Shown one piece after another: positions 33,842-43,817 of a stretch of 64,000 bases of DNA. The notes beneath the pieces were generated by a model. The model was given only the letters and a program-made list of their open reading frames with translations, had not been told where the DNA came from and did not search any database. The stretch is from Ensifer sp. Root278. Its GTDB lineage: Bacteria; Pseudomonadota; Alphaproteobacteria; Rhizobiales; Rhizobiaceae. The translations under genes were made by a program, and so were the position numbers. Location: positions 102,184 to 166,183 of the forward strand of contig NZ_LMJJ01000043.1 in assembly GCF_001429285.1 (NCBI RefSeq), read 5' to 3'. How positions within the stretch are numbered: the first letter of the stretch is position 1; each line of letters starts with the position of its first letter.

Positions 33842-35816
33842 GGGATTTGTCCTTGCTTTGCTCGGCTGTAAACATCGGCCCGCCCTTATGCGCGGGAAAG
33901 CCGTAGCCGTTGATCAGCACCAGATCGATGTCGCCGGGACGTGCGGCAATGCCTTCCGCCAGCAGGGCCGTTCCTTCGTCGGCCATCGCTTTCAGAAGCC
34001 GGCTCATGATCTCGTCCGCGGTGAAATCGCGCGGCGTGATGTTCTTCACCGCCCTTGCGGTGTCGATGATCGCAGTGACCTCGGGATCGACGGTCCGCTT
34101 GCCATCGGGATAGGCGTACCAGCCGCGGCCGCTCTTGCGCCCGAGACGCCCCGCTTCGCAAAGCCTGTCGGCGATTTCGACATAACGGGCAGCGGGATCC
34201 CGCGTCGCAGCCTGTCGCTTGCGGCGCGCCCAGGCGATATCGAGCCCGGCCATGTCATTGACGGCGAAGATACCCATCGGAAAACCATAGGCCTCGAGCA
34301 CGGCGTCGATCTGCTCAGGCAGTGCCCCATCCTCCAGCATGAACTCCGCCTCGCGGCGATAGGCGGAGAAAACTCGGTTGCCGATGAAGCCTTCGGTGAC
34401 GCCTGAGACGACGGGCAGCTTGCCGAGACGTTTGACGAAGGCAAGCGCGCTCGCCAGCACGTCAGGTGTGGTCTTGGCGCAGTTGACGACTTCGACAAGC
34501 CGCATGACGTTGGCGGGCGAGAAGAAATGCAAGCCTACGACCCGCGACGGATCGGCTGCCGCGGCTGCAATCGCATCGGGATCGAGGTAGCTCGTATTGG
34601 TCGCGAGGATGGCGCCGGGTGCGACGATGCCGTCGAGCCTCTGAAACAGCTGCGTCTTGACCTGAAGGTCATCGAAGACCGCTTCGATGACGAGGTCGGC
34701 TTTCGCGAGGTCTCCGGCCTCCGCGGTCGTCTGCAGTCGCGCGAGGCAGTCGTCGCGGCCGGCCGCAGTCAGCCGTCCGGAGCGCAGGGTCTTGTCGAGG
34801 GTCTCGGCGATACGTGCCCGCCCGCTGGCGGCGGCTTCTTCCGTCTGCTCCAGCGCGACCACGCGATAGCCGGAGGTCAAGGCGGAGACGGCGATGCCGG
34901 AACCCATCAACCCGGTGCCGACGACACCGACGGTCTCGATCCTGCGCGGCGATACCTTGTCGAGCCCCTCGACCTTGCCGGCGGCACGCTCGGCAAAAAA
35001 CACGTGTCTGAGCGCAGCGGACTCGGTGGAATCGCGCAAACGCAGGAAGGCCGCGCGTTCCTCGCTCAGGCCTTGTTTCAAATCGAGTTCGCCAGCTGCC
35101 TTGACGAGGCGAACGGCCTCTGCGGGGGCGGCTTGGCCGCGGGCTTTCGCCAGAACCTTGGCTGCAGCGACGTCCACGGCTGCGGCGTCCGCCGGCGGAA
35201 CGGCGATCATGCCGGTCCGGTGGAGCGGTTTGGCAGCGCGTTCCTGCACGAAAGCCAGTGCGGCACCTACGGGATCGGCGGCAACGCTGTCGGCAAGGCC
35301 AAGCGTCACAGCTTCGGCGGCCTTAACGGCACGCCCGGTTCCGATGAGGTCTATCGCCACGACGATACCGGTCAGACGCGGCAGGCGCTGCGTCCCGCCT
35401 GCGCCCGGGACGAGGCCGAGTTTGACTTCGGGGAGGCCGAATGATGCCTTCTCGCCGGCGACGCGGCCATGGCAGGCGAGCGCGAGTTCGCAGCCGCCGC
35501 CAAGGGCGGCGCCATTCACTGCGGAGATGACAGGCTTGTCGAAGGTCTCGATGCGCTCGATCACGTCCGGAAGCGTCGGTTCGACCGGTGGTTTGCCGAA
35601 CTCCCTGATGTCGGCGCCACCGATAAAGGTGCTGCCGGCGCCCGTGATGACCACGCCGCTAATCGTCGGGAGACTGGCCGCATCGTCGAGCGCCGCCATC
35701 AGGCGGGAGCGGACATGGGCAGAGAGCGCGTTCACGGGCGGATTGTCGATGGTGACGACCAGAACGCCGCCTTCAATACGAGCGGATACGCTCTCAGAAA
35801 ATCGGACCTCGGACAT
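33834..35816 (-). CDS. Enoyl-CoA hydratase/3-hydroxyacyl-CoA dehydrogenase fusion (FadJ-like)
   Basis: A 660-residue bifunctional beta-oxidation enzyme. The N-terminal crotonase domain (residues 1-190) keeps both catalytic Glu regions (NGAALGGGCELALACHGRVA and FGLPEVKLGLVPGAGGTQRL). The C-terminal part (from about 290) is a 3-hydroxyacyl-CoA dehydrogenase with VGVVGTGLMGSGIAVSALTS and the catalytic His in VGLHFFSPANVMRLVEVV. It hydrates an enoyl-CoA and oxidises the 3-hydroxy product. It lies ten bases after the RidA gene and overlaps thiolase, inside the nine-gene operon. Good fit for the post-ring-opening steps. Confidence 0.92.
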   Translation of the reverse strand: MSEVRFSESVSARIEGGVLVVTIDNPPVNALSAHVRSRLMAALDDAASLPTISGVVITGAGSTFIGGADIREFGKPPVEPTLPDVIERIETFDKPVISAVNGAALGGGCELALACHGRVAGEKASFGLPEVKLGLVPGAGGTQRLPRLTGIVVAIDLIGTGRAVKAAEAVTLGLADSVAADPVGAALAFVQERAAKPLHRTGMIAVPPADAAAVDVAAAKVLAKARGQAAPAEAVRLVKAAGELDLKQGLSEERAAFLRLRDSTESAALRHVFFAERAAGKVEGLDKVSPRRIETVGVVGTGLMGSGIAVSALTSGYRVVALEQTEEAAASGRARIAETLDKTLRSGRLTAAGRDDCLARLQTTAEAGDLAKADLVIEAVFDDLQVKTQLFQRLDGIVAPGAILATNTSYLDPDAIAAAAADPSRVVGLHFFSPANVMRLVEVVNCAKTTPDVLASALAFVKRLGKLPVVSGVTEGFIGNRVFSAYRREAEFMLEDGALPEQIDAVLEAYGFPMGIFAVNDMAGLDIAWARRKRQAATRDPAARYVEIADRLCEAGRLGRKSGRGWYAYPDGKRTVDPEVTAIIDTARAVKNITPRDFTADEIMSRLLKAMADEGTALLAEGIAARPGDIDLVLINGYGFPAHKGGPMFTAEQSKDKSHG

Positions 35817-35826
35817 GGTGGCAGCC

Positions 35827-36222
35827 TCAGTCGGGGATGACGGCCGTGGCCTGGATCTCGATCTTTGCGCGGTCCTCGACCAGCGCCACGACCTGCATCG
35901 CCGCCATGGCCGGGAAATGCCGGCCGATGATCTCGCGATAGGCCTGGCCGATGCCGCGCAGATTACCGATATATTCCTGCTTGTCGGTGAAGTACCAGGT
36001 CATCGTGGTGATGTGTTGCGGCTCCGCGCCGCCGGCAGCGAGCACAGCGACGACGTTCTTCAGCGTCTGGCGCACCTGCTCGACGAAATCGTCGGTCTCA
36101 AACTCGGATTGCGCATTCCAGCCGATCTGGCCGCCGACAAAAACGGTGCGGCCCGTTGCAGCCACGCCGTTGGCGTAGCCGATGGGCTTTGCCCAGCCTT
36201 CAGGTTGCAGGATGGTGTGCAT
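35827..36222 (-). CDS. RidA/YjgF-family protein (atypical, Arg replaced)
   Basis: A 131-residue Rid protein. ANGVAATGRTVFVGGQIGWN and the final VEDRAKIEIQATAVIPD are family signatures. At the position where canonical RidA has PAR (the substrate-carboxylate Arg), this protein reads FPAMAAMQVVALV, so it belongs to a non-canonical Rid subgroup and imine deaminase activity is not assured. It overlaps the thioesterase gene by 23 bases and is therefore firmly in the operon. The monooxygenase/reductase product is an enamine, so a Rid-type deaminating or imine-handling step is a reasonable inference. Confidence 0.85.
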   Translation of the reverse strand: MHTILQPEGWAKPIGYANGVAATGRTVFVGGQIGWNAQSEFETDDFVEQVRQTLKNVVAVLAAGGAEPQHITTMTWYFTDKQEYIGNLRGIGQAYREIIGRHFPAMAAMQVVALVEDRAKIEIQATAVIPD

Positions 36223-36628
36223 CGGTCGTCTCCAGATGTTGTGTCAGCGCAGCGCGGATGTCGTCCGGCCATGCCAGTGAAGCGTGATTGTCGAGCGAGG
36301 TGGCGACGACGCGCTGTTTCGCCGTCCAGAGCACCGTGTCCCTTGCCGAGACCGTATGCTCCATGTCGAGCGACGACCGACCGATGCCGTGGACCTTGAG
36401 CGTGAAATCAAGTTCGTCGCCCTGAAAGCCCGGGCGAGTGAAGGTGAGATCGAGGCGCACGGTCGGCACGCCGATCCGCAGCCCGTCGTTCATCGTCCTC
36501 CAGGGAAAGCCGAGCGACGCGAAGAAGTCCTCCGTCACCCCGACGAGAATGTTGAGGTAGGACGGGAAATAGGCGATGCCCGAGGGGTCGCAGTCTCCAA
36601 AGCGCAGCGGTCTATTGGCCCTAAACAT
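36200..36628 (-). CDS. 4-hydroxybenzoyl-CoA thioesterase-family hotdog protein
   Basis: A 142-residue acyl-CoA thioesterase candidate. RFGDCDPSGIAYFPSYLNIL is the 4HBT active-site motif with the catalytic Asp, and the remainder fits one hotdog domain (LRIGVPTVRLDLTFTRPGFQ). It probably releases CoA from aromatic or dead-end intermediates; a 2-aminobenzoyl-CoA thioesterase accompanies the equivalent pathway in Azoarcus. The ATG at 36628 lies ten bases after the GcdH-like stop; an in-frame Met upstream overlaps that gene and is not preferred. Confidence 0.85.
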   Translation of the reverse strand: MFRANRPLRFGDCDPSGIAYFPSYLNILVGVTEDFFASLGFPWRTMNDGLRIGVPTVRLDLTFTRPGFQGDELDFTLKVHGIGRSSLDMEHTVSARDTVLWTAKQRVVATSLDNHASLAWPDDIRAALTQHLETTDAHHPAT

Positions 36629-36638
36629 GATCTCGATC

Positions 36639-37835
36639 TCAGTTCGCGAAGGCGGCGATGCCGGTGATGGCACGACCGAGGATCAGAGCGTGGATGTCGT
36701 GCGTGCCTTCGTAGGTGTTGACCACTTCGAGGTTGACGAGATGGCGGGCCACCGGAAACTCGTCCGAAATGCCGTTGCCGCCGAGCATGTCACGGGCAGT
36801 CCGGGCGATTTCCAGTGCCTTGCCGCAGGAATTCCGCTTGAGGATCGAGGTCAGCTCGACCGGCGGGTTGCCTTCGTCCTTCATGCGTCCGAGGCGCAGG
36901 CATCCCTGCAGGCCAAGGGCAATTTCCGTCGCCATGTCCGCCAGTTTCTTTTGGATCAGCTGGTTGGCGGCGAGCGGCCGGCCGAACTGCTTGCGGTCGA
37001 TGACGTATTGCCGTGCCGTCTCGTAGCAGGACTCAGCCGCACCGAGGGCGCCCCAGGCGATGCCGAAGCGCGCGGAGTTGAGGCAGGTGAAGGGGCCCTT
37101 CAGCCCGGTCACATCGGGCAGCATGTTTTCTTCCGGCACGAACACCTCGTCCATGACGATCTGGCCGGTAATCGATGCCCTGAGACCCACCTTGCCGTGG
37201 ATCGCCGGCGCGCTGAGCCCCTTCCATCCCTTTTCGAGGATGAAGCCGCGGATCAGACCATCCGCGGTCTTCGCCCAGACGACGAAGACGTCGGCGATCG
37301 GCGCATTGGAGATCCAGGTCTTGGAGCCGGAAAGCAGATAGCCGCCATCGACCTTGGTGGCCTTGGTGATCATCGAGCCGGGATCGGAACCATGATCGGG
37401 CTCGGTGAGACCGAAGCAGCCGATTTTCGTGCCGGCAATCAGTCCCGGCAGGTATTTGCGTTTCTGGTCCTCGCTGCCGAAGGTATAGATCGGCACGATC
37501 ACCAGGGAAGACTGGACGCTCATCATCGAGCGGTAGCCGCTGTCGATGCGTTCTACTTCGCGGGCGATCAGACCGTAGGAGACGTAGTTGAGGCCCGCGC
37601 CGCCGTATTCCTCGGAGACCATCGGTCCGAGCAGGCCGAGTTCGCCCATCTCGGCGAAAATCGACGGATCGGTCTTCTCGTGGCGGAAGGCCTCCTGCAC
37701 GCGCGGCGCCAGTCGGTCTTCGGCAAAACCTTGCGCGGTGCGCCGCACCATGCGTTCTTCTTCGGTCAACTGCGCATCCAGGTTGAATGGATCCTGCCAG
37801 TCGAATGACGCCTTCGAACCATGCATGTTCGACAT
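36639..37835 (-). CDS. gcdH: Glutaryl-CoA dehydrogenase-like acyl-CoA dehydrogenase
   Basis: A 398-residue FAD acyl-CoA dehydrogenase. [40 protein letters not shown], and [20 protein letters not shown] with catalytic Glu in [20 protein letters not shown] are close to GcdH, which oxidises and decarboxylates glutaryl-CoA to crotonyl-CoA. The Arg-containing [20 protein letters not shown] also fits. Eight bases separate it from the second acyl-CoA dehydrogenase. Its position suggests that ring carbon leaves the pathway as glutaryl-CoA, or that it acts on a related dicarboxyl-CoA. Confidence 0.88.
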   Translation of the reverse strand: MSNMHGSKASFDWQDPFNLDAQLTEEERMVRRTAQGFAEDRLAPRVQEAFRHEKTDPSIFAEMGELGLLGPMVSEEYGGAGLNYVSYGLIAREVERIDSGYRSMMSVQSSLVIVPIYTFGSEDQKRKYLPGLIAGTKIGCFGLTEPDHGSDPGSMITKATKVDGGYLLSGSKTWISNAPIADVFVVWAKTADGLIRGFILEKGWKGLSAPAIHGKVGLRASITGQIVMDEVFVPEENMLPDVTGLKGPFTCLNSARFGIAWGALGAAESCYETARQYVIDRKQFGRPLAANQLIQKKLADMATEIALGLQGCLRLGRMKDEGNPPVELTSILKRNSCGKALEIARTARDMLGGNGISDEFPVARHLVNLEVVNTYEGTHDIHALILGRAITGIAAFAN

Positions 37836-37843
37836 CCCCCTCG

Positions 37844-39040
37844 TTATCGTCCCGTACCTTTCATCAGCTCGCGGCCGATGATGAGCTTTTGAACCTCGGT
37901 CGCGCCCTCGTAGATCCGCAGTGCCCGGATCTCACGATAGAGCCGTTCGGTGATTTCGCCGACGCGCACGCCGCGGCCGCCGAAGAGCTGCAGCGCCTGG
38001 TCGATGACCCATTGTGCATTCTCGGTCGCCGTCATCTTGGCCATGGCCGCTTCCCGCGTGGTCGGCCGCTTCTGCACGTCGCGCTGCCATGCCGTGCGGC
38101 AGGTCAGAAGGGCGGCGGCGTCGATCGCAGTCGCCATCTCGCCGAGCGTGCTTTGCGCTGTCGGCAAATCGGCAAGGGTTGCGCCGAACATCTTGCGGTT
38201 CTTTGCATGCGCCACTGCCTCGTCGAGCGCCCGGCGGGCAAAGCCTGTTGCGGCGGCCGCGACGGAGGGGCGGAAGATGTCGAGCGTGCGCATGGCGATC
38301 TTGAAGCCTTCGCCGGGGCTTCCGAGAAGCTGCGACGCCGGGATGCGGCAATTGTCGAAGCGAAGCCGGGCAAGCGGATGCGGCGCAATGGTCTCGATGC
38401 GCTCGGCGATCGTGAAACCCGGCGTGTCGGCGAAGACCACAAAGGCGGAAATGCCGCGCGTGCCGGGCGCTTCGCCGGTGCGGGCAAAGACGGTGTAGAC
38501 GTCGGCGATGCCGCCGTTCGAGATCCAGGTTTTCTCGCCATCGAGCACGAAATGATCGCCCTCGCGTCGCGCACTACAGGCCATCGCTGCGACATCCGAG
38601 CCAGCCTCGGGTTCGGAAAGCGCAAAGGCGGAAATCCACTCGCCGCGGCTGACCTTGGGCAGGACGGCCTGCTTCAGTGCCTCGGAACCGGAAAGGCTGA
38701 TCGCGCCGGTGCCAAGCCCCTGCATGGCGAAGGCGAAATCGGCAAGACCGTCGGTATAGGCAAGCGTTTCGCGGATGAGGCAGAGCGACCGGCTATCGAT
38801 CTCCTCGCTTGCGCCGCCAAATGCTTTCGGCACGCAATGGCGAAGCACGCCTGCGGCGCCAAGGGCGCTGACGAGGTGTTTGCACGCGGCATCGGCATTT
38901 GCGTGATCGATCTCGCCGAGGCCGCCACGGGATACGAAGTCATCCAGCTCCGTAGCAAACGCACGATGACCATCGTCGAAGAACGGCCAGTCGAGATGGT
39001 CGCGGGTTGGTGGGCGCAAAGCCGTGTCACGGGAACTCAT
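37844..39040 (-). CDS. Acyl-CoA dehydrogenase of the anthranilate operon
   Basis: A 398-residue acyl-CoA dehydrogenase. [20 protein letters not shown] and [20 protein letters not shown] are the flavin/substrate signatures, [20 protein letters not shown] precedes the catalytic Glu region [20 protein letters not shown]. The N-terminus ([20 protein letters not shown]) is distinct from fatty-acid enzymes. The longer open frame upstream belongs to the enoyl-CoA hydratase gene; the ATG at 39040 is two bases past that gene's stop. Probably dehydrogenates an alicyclic or dicarboxylic CoA ester. Confidence 0.9.
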   Translation of the reverse strand: MSSRDTALRPPTRDHLDWPFFDDGHRAFATELDDFVSRGGLGEIDHANADAACKHLVSALGAAGVLRHCVPKAFGGASEEIDSRSLCLIRETLAYTDGLADFAFAMQGLGTGAISLSGSEALKQAVLPKVSRGEWISAFALSEPEAGSDVAAMACSARREGDHFVLDGEKTWISNGGIADVYTVFARTGEAPGTRGISAFVVFADTPGFTIAERIETIAPHPLARLRFDNCRIPASQLLGSPGEGFKIAMRTLDIFRPSVAAAATGFARRALDEAVAHAKNRKMFGATLADLPTAQSTLGEMATAIDAAALLTCRTAWQRDVQKRPTTREAAMAKMTATENAQWVIDQALQLFGGRGVRVGEITERLYREIRALRIYEGATEVQKLIIGRELMKGTGR

Positions 39041-39042
39041 GC

Positions 39043-39885
39043 TCAATTCCCTTTGAATTCCGGCTTCGCCTTGGCGGCAAAGGCCTCGAAGGCGCGGCGG
39101 AAATCGCCGGTCGCCATGCAGATCGCCTGGGCCTGGGCTTCCGATTCGATCAGCTGGTCGATGCCCATCGCCCATTCCTGGTCGAGCATCTTCTTTGTCA
39201 TCGCATGGGCGAACCAGGGGCCATCGGCGATGGTGCGTGCGAATTTCTGCGCCTCGGCAAGCAGCGACGCACGCTCGTGCAGGGCGTTGTAGAAGCCCCA
39301 GGCATGACCCTCGGGCGCGGTCATGACCCGGCCGGTGAAGAGCAGTTCGGCGGCGCGGCCTTGGCCGATGATGCGGGGAAGAATGCCGCAGGCGCCCATG
39401 TCTGCACCCGCGAGCCCAACGCGCGTGAAGAGAAAGGCGGTCTTCGCTTCCGGCGTCGCGACGCGGAAATCGGAAGCCATCGCCAAGATAGCCCCGGCGC
39501 CGGCGCAAATTCCGTCCACGGCCGCGATCACGGGTTGGGGGCAGGCGCGGATCTGGCGCACCAGTTCGCCGGTCATGCGGGTGAAATCCAAGAGGTCCGG
39601 CATCGACATGCGCGTCAGCGGCTCGATGATTTCGAAGACGTCGCCGCCGGAGGAGAAGTTGTCGCTGGCGCCGGTCAGCACCACGGCGCGCACGTCGCTG
39701 GCGCGGGCAAGCGACCGGAAGAGGTCGCAAAGCTCCTCGTAGCTCTCGAAGGTCAGCGGGTTCTTCTTTTCCGGACGGTTGAGCGTGATCGTCGCGACCC
39801 GGCCGTCCGCGTCCGTTTCGAACAGGAAGTGCTTGGCCTTGTAGTCCTTAAAGGCGCGCTTCTTGGCCTGCATCGGGTTTGTCAT
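39043..39885 (-). CDS. Crotonase-superfamily enzyme, catalytic Glu pair not conserved
   Basis: A 280-residue crotonase-fold protein ([60 protein letters not shown]). In enoyl-CoA hydratases the two Glu fall in GGGCE and in PE-x-x-LG; here these read GAGAI and TRVGLAG, so ordinary hydration is doubtful. The Asp in GADMG recalls crotonases such as BadI that open a beta-keto ring hydrolytically. In an operon acting on a dearomatised six-membered ring CoA ester, a ring-opening hydrolase is an attractive role. Two bases separate it from the SDR and the dehydrogenase genes. Confidence 0.85.
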   Translation of the reverse strand: MTNPMQAKKRAFKDYKAKHFLFETDADGRVATITLNRPEKKNPLTFESYEELCDLFRSLARASDVRAVVLTGASDNFSSGGDVFEIIEPLTRMSMPDLLDFTRMTGELVRQIRACPQPVIAAVDGICAGAGAILAMASDFRVATPEAKTAFLFTRVGLAGADMGACGILPRIIGQGRAAELLFTGRVMTAPEGHAWGFYNALHERASLLAEAQKFARTIADGPWFAHAMTKKMLDQEWAMGIDQLIESEAQAQAICMATGDFRRAFEAFAAKAKPEFKGN

Positions 39886-39887
39886 CT

Positions 39888-40664
39888 CTATCCTCCGAGA
39901 ACTTCGCCACCGGCAACGGCGATCGCCTGGCCGGTGATTGCGGTCGCTCTTTCCGACACCAGCCAGGAGACCGTGTCTGCCACCTCATCCGGGGTCACCA
40001 GGCGCCCTTGCGGATTGGAACGGGCAAGGCTGGCACGTGCCTCCTCGCGCGAACGACCGGTCTTCTCGCTGATCGTGTCGAGTGCGCCATCGATCAGCGG
40101 CGTGTCGGTGAAACCCGGGCAGACGGCATTGACGGTCACGTCGGTTCGCGCCAGCTCGAGTGCCAGAGCGCGCGTCAGCCCGACGACGCCGTGCTTCGAT
40201 GCGCAATAGGCAGATACATAGGCATAGCCGGTGAGGCCCGCCGTGCTTGCGACATTGACGATGCGGCCGTTGCCGGCCCGGCGCACGGAGGCAAGGGCTG
40301 CCTGCGTTACGAGAAAGACGCCGGTGAGGTTGATCGAGATTACCCGCTGCCAGAGCGCGAGATCGGTCTTCTCGAACGGCGCCGAGGGCGCTTCGCCGGC
40401 GCAGTTGACGAGAACGGCGATCTCTCCGCTCTTGGCAATCGCAGCCGCAATGCCTTGCTCGATGGCGGACGGGTCGGTCACGTCAAACCCATGGTGGACG
40501 TGGGCTTCGCCGCCCGATGAGAGAATCTCTGCTCGCACGGCTTCCAGCGGTGCTGCGCGTCGCCCGGCAAGGCTGACGATATGGCCGTCGGCGGCAAGCG
40601 CAAGCGCGATCGCCTTGCCGATCCCGCTGCCCGCGCCTGTGACAAGGGCGTGCCTCTTGCTCAT
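39888..40664 (-). CDS. Short-chain dehydrogenase (BadH/3-hydroxyacyl-CoA type)
   Basis: A 258-residue SDR with [31 protein letters not shown], the Ser-Tyr-Lys triad in [20 protein letters not shown] plus [14 protein letters not shown], and a C-terminus ending [17 protein letters not shown]. It overlaps the abmA stop by four bases (ATGA), so it is coupled to the monooxygenase/reductase. A natural substrate is the 5-oxo or a 2-hydroxy group of the cyclohexene-carboxyl-CoA product, comparable with BadH in cyclohexanecarboxylate degradation. Confidence 0.88.
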   Translation of the reverse strand: MSKRHALVTGAGSGIGKAIALALAADGHIVSLAGRRAAPLEAVRAEILSSGGEAHVHHGFDVTDPSAIEQGIAAAIAKSGEIAVLVNCAGEAPSAPFEKTDLALWQRVISINLTGVFLVTQAALASVRRAGNGRIVNVASTAGLTGYAYVSAYCASKHGVVGLTRALALELARTDVTVNAVCPGFTDTPLIDGALDTISEKTGRSREEARASLARSNPQGRLVTPDEVADTVSWLVSERATAITGQAIAVAGGEVLGG

Positions 40665-42982
40665 GGCTTGCCCGCCGTCGTTGCCGCACGCGTTAGATTG
40701 TTCACATATTGCGCGCGGGCGGAGTGGTACTGCTTGGGCCAGGGCTGATCGTCATAGCCGATCTTTGCCGCCTCATGCATGACGAAGGATGGGTCGGCCA
40801 GATGCGGGCGGGCAATCGCGCAGAGGTCGGCGCGACCGGCAGCGATGATGGAATTGGCGTGGTCGGCCTCGGATATCGCCCCGACGGCAATCGTCGCGAC
40901 CTGGATCTCGTTGCGGATCTTGTCGGAAAAGGGTGTCTGGAACAGGCGGCCGTAGACCGGCTTTTCCTCTTTCACCACCTGACCGGAGGAGCAGTCGATC
41001 ATGTCGGCGCCGGCCTCCTTGAACAGGCGGGCAAAGATCGCCGCGTCCTCGGGCGTGTTGCCGCCTTCGTGCCAGTCATGCGTCGAAAGGCGCACCGACA
41101 TCGGCCGATCCTCGGGCCAGGCCTTGCGGACCGCATGGAACACCTCGAGTGGGAAGCGGGCGCGAGCCGCATGGTCGCCGCCATATTCGTCCGTGCGAAG
41201 GTTGGTGAGCGGCGACAGGAAGCTCGACAGCAGGTAGCCGTGCGCCACGTGCAGTTCGAGGATGTCGAAGCCGAGATCGCGGGCCCGTTCGGTAGCGTGC
41301 ACGAAGTCCGCGATGACGCGGTCCATGTCGGCACGCGTCATTTCGCGCGGCATGTCCGAATGCTTGAGATAGGGCAGGGCAGACGCCGAGATGAGCGGCC
41401 AGGCGCCTTCGCTCAAGGGCTGGTCGATGCCCTCCCAGGCGAGCTTGGTTGCGCCCTTGCGTCCGGCGTGGCCGAGCTGGATGCCGATCTTGGCGGGTGT
41501 CTGCTGGTGCACGAAATCGACGATCCGCTTGAAGGCATGCGCCTGCTCGTCGTTCCAGAGACCGAGGCATCCGGGCGTGATGCGGGCATCGGCCGATACG
41601 CAGGTCATTTCCGGGAAAACGAGAGCGGCGCCCCCCATGGCGCGCGCGCCGAGATGCACCAAGTGGAAATCGTTCGGCACGCCATCGGTCGCCGAATACA
41701 TCGCCATCGGCGAAACGACGATGCGGTTCTTCAGCGTCAGGCCGCGGAGCTTGAACGGCGTGAACATCGGCGGCGGGACCGTGCCGTTTGCGGCCGGCTC
41801 GACGCCGGCGCGTTCGGCAAACCAGCGCTCGAAGCCTTCAAGCCAGTCCTTGTCGCGGAGGCGAAGGTTCTCGTGGCTGATGCGCTGCGAGCGGGTCAGC
41901 ATCGAATACATGAACTGCTCGGGCTCCAGCGTATCGGCATAACGCGTGCCGGCGACTTCGAACCACTCCATGGCATTGCGGGCCGCATTCTGGATGCGGG
42001 CGACATCGACCCGGCGTACCTCCTCGTAAGCAGCGAGAACGGCGGGGATATTGGCCTTGTCGTGGCCGAGAATGTCGAACTGCCGGGTGAGCTCGATGGC
42101 GTCGTCGATCGCAAGCTTGGTGCCTGAGCCGATGGCGAAATGGGCTGTATGGGCGCTATCGCCCATCAGAACGACGTGGCTGCGGCCGTTGAAATGGCTC
42201 CACTTCTCGCAGATCAGCCGACCGAAATTCAGCCAGGCCGAGCCACGCAAATGGCGTGCATTGGTCATCAGCTTGTGGCCGTCGAGGGTCCCGGCAAAGA
42301 GCTTTTCGCAGAATTCGATCGACTGCTGCTGGTCCATCTGGTCGAGACCATGGGCCCTAAAGACGTCATCGGTGGTCTCGACGATGAAGGTCGAGGTGTT
42401 TTCGTCGAAGCGGTAGATGTGCGCCTGGAACCAGCCATGTTCGGTGCGCTGGAAATCGAAGGTGAAGGCGTCGAACTGTTTGTTCGTGCCGAGCCAGACA
42501 TAGCGGTTCGGCCGAACGACCATATCGGGCCGGAAGACGTCGGCGTATCTGTTGCGGATGCGCGAATTGACGCCGTCGGAGGCGATGATCAGATCCGCGT
42601 CGGCGAACTGCTCGTCGCTCTCGACATCCTGCTCGAACACCAGTTCGACGCCGAGTTCGAGGCAGCGCTCCTGAAGGATGTTGAGCATCTTCTTGCGGCC
42701 GATGCCGACGAAGCCGTGGCCGGTCGTCCTGATCTTGCGGCCCTTGAAGACCAGCTCGATATCGTCCCAATGGTTGAAGGAGATCTCGATCGCCTCGGCT
42801 GTCTCCGGATCCCATTGGCGCATCGATTGCATGGTGGCATCCGAGAAGACGACGCCCCAGCCGAAGGTGTCGAAGGCGCGGTTCCGCTCGACCACGGTTA
42901 CGTGGTGTTCCGGGTGCTGGCGCTTCATCAGCAGCGCGAAATAGAGCCCGGCTGGCCCGCCACCGATACAGACGATCCGCAT
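40661..42982 (-). CDS. abmA: 2-aminobenzoyl-CoA monooxygenase/reductase
   Basis: A 773-residue fusion. Residues 1-370 are a salicylate-hydroxylase-like FAD monooxygenase ([20 protein letters not shown], the DG motif around [14 protein letters not shown], and [20 protein letters not shown]). Residues about 400-760 are an Old-Yellow-Enzyme reductase ([50 protein letters not shown] with NLRTDEYGG). This pairing and size define the Azoarcus evansii enzyme that hydroxylates and reduces 2-aminobenzoyl-CoA with O2 and NADH to a non-aromatic 2-amino-5-oxocyclohexene-carboxyl-CoA. GGGAGGAG precedes the ATG at 42982. First gene of the nine-gene operon; a MarR-type dyad lies about 100 bases upstream. 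Confidence 0.9.
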   Translation of the reverse strand: MRIVCIGGGPAGLYFALLMKRQHPEHHVTVVERNRAFDTFGWGVVFSDATMQSMRQWDPETAEAIEISFNHWDDIELVFKGRKIRTTGHGFVGIGRKKMLNILQERCLELGVELVFEQDVESDEQFADADLIIASDGVNSRIRNRYADVFRPDMVVRPNRYVWLGTNKQFDAFTFDFQRTEHGWFQAHIYRFDENTSTFIVETTDDVFRAHGLDQMDQQQSIEFCEKLFAGTLDGHKLMTNARHLRGSAWLNFGRLICEKWSHFNGRSHVVLMGDSAHTAHFAIGSGTKLAIDDAIELTRQFDILGHDKANIPAVLAAYEEVRRVDVARIQNAARNAMEWFEVAGTRYADTLEPEQFMYSMLTRSQRISHENLRLRDKDWLEGFERWFAERAGVEPAANGTVPPPMFTPFKLRGLTLKNRIVVSPMAMYSATDGVPNDFHLVHLGARAMGGAALVFPEMTCVSADARITPGCLGLWNDEQAHAFKRIVDFVHQQTPAKIGIQLGHAGRKGATKLAWEGIDQPLSEGAWPLISASALPYLKHSDMPREMTRADMDRVIADFVHATERARDLGFDILELHVAHGYLLSSFLSPLTNLRTDEYGGDHAARARFPLEVFHAVRKAWPEDRPMSVRLSTHDWHEGGNTPEDAAIFARLFKEAGADMIDCSSGQVVKEEKPVYGRLFQTPFSDKIRNEIQVATIAVGAISEADHANSIIAAGRADLCAIARPHLADPSFVMHEAAKIGYDDQPWPKQYHSARAQYVNNLTRAATTAGKP

Positions 42983-43080
42983 GTCGTTCTCCTCCCGAGT
43001 TCCGGCTGCGTGGGTCGCTGTCGAGATGCCGTTGGCCGTCATCCCGGACTGCTGGGAACAAGGTGGACTCGTTCGGGAGA

Positions 43081-43104
43081 AATTTCAAGCTTAAAATTGT
43101 TTTG
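43081..43104. promoter_or_regulatory. MarR-type dyad upstream of abmA (copy 1)
   Basis: TTTCAAGCTTAAA (43083-43095) is a dyad centred on AAGCTT, followed by an AT-rich tail (ATTGTTTTG). The same arrangement occurs at 57136-57163 before the ligase operon. It sits between the MarR gene and abmA, the expected place for the MarR operator. Confidence 0.6.
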
Positions 43105-43194
43105 GGTCGACGTGATGCCTATACGCGCGTTCAGACGACGGCGCGTGGTCATCACGCCGCTCTATGCTCTTGGGAAAAGGGAAGAGTGTTGCCC

Positions 43195-43719
43195 TCAGGA
43201 GTTGCGGGCCAGGGAAGCGATAACGGACCGCTTGAGCTTGGCAAGCTCGTCCATCAGCACGCCACCGTCCTGCGGTGAAACACCCGCGAACAGGTCGGAG
43301 ATCCAATCGGCATGGGTTGCTGCCATCTTCTCGAATTCGGCGCGGCCGAAGGGGGTCAACGCGATGACCTGCACGCGGCGATCCGTCGGGAGCGTCGTGC
43401 GGCTGATGTGGCCGCTCTCGGTCAAGCGCTCCACCAGCACCGTAATGTTGCCGGGCGAAACCATCATGCGCTTCGAAACTTCGCCCAGCACCATGCCGTC
43501 AGGGGCGCGTTCGAGCTGGGCCATCAGGTCGAAGCGCGGCAAGGTCGAATCGAATTCTTCCCGAAGCCGGCGACGAATCTCGCTCTCGACCAGCGTCGAG
43601 CAGGTCAGCAGGCGCAGCCAGAGCCTGAGCTCGGCGCGGTGATCGCCTGGAGCTTCGAGCGCCTTGGTCTCGCCATCCACCCATTCCGGCGAAGTATCGA
43701 ACTTGTCTTCACCCATCAT
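43195..43719 (-). CDS. MarR-family regulator of the anthranilate genes
   Basis: A 174-residue winged-helix regulator (a GTG at 43758 would add 13 residues). ELRLWLRLLTCSTLVESEIR begins the dimer helices; LPRFDLMAQLERAPDGMVLG and EVSKRMMVSPGNITVLVERL form the DNA-binding part, with the wing ISRTTLPTDRRVQVIALTPF. MarR proteins of aromatic pathways (BadR, HcaR, CouR type) respond to the CoA thioester. It lies directly upstream of abmA in the same direction, and a dyad stands between them. Likely ligand: 2-aminobenzoyl-CoA. Confidence 0.85.
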   Translation of the reverse strand: MMGEDKFDTSPEWVDGETKALEAPGDHRAELRLWLRLLTCSTLVESEIRRRLREEFDSTLPRFDLMAQLERAPDGMVLGEVSKRMMVSPGNITVLVERLTESGHISRTTLPTDRRVQVIALTPFGRAEFEKMAATHADWISDLFAGVSPQDGGVLMDELAKLKRSVIASLARNS

Positions 43720-43817
43720 TGCAAACGCCCGCTTCTTTTCCTGCGCCTTGGCAGGCACTTCCCTGTCTCTTTGCTTTTAGAGACGTTTCCGGCTCTTGGA
43801 CAGGCTGTCACGCGCCG

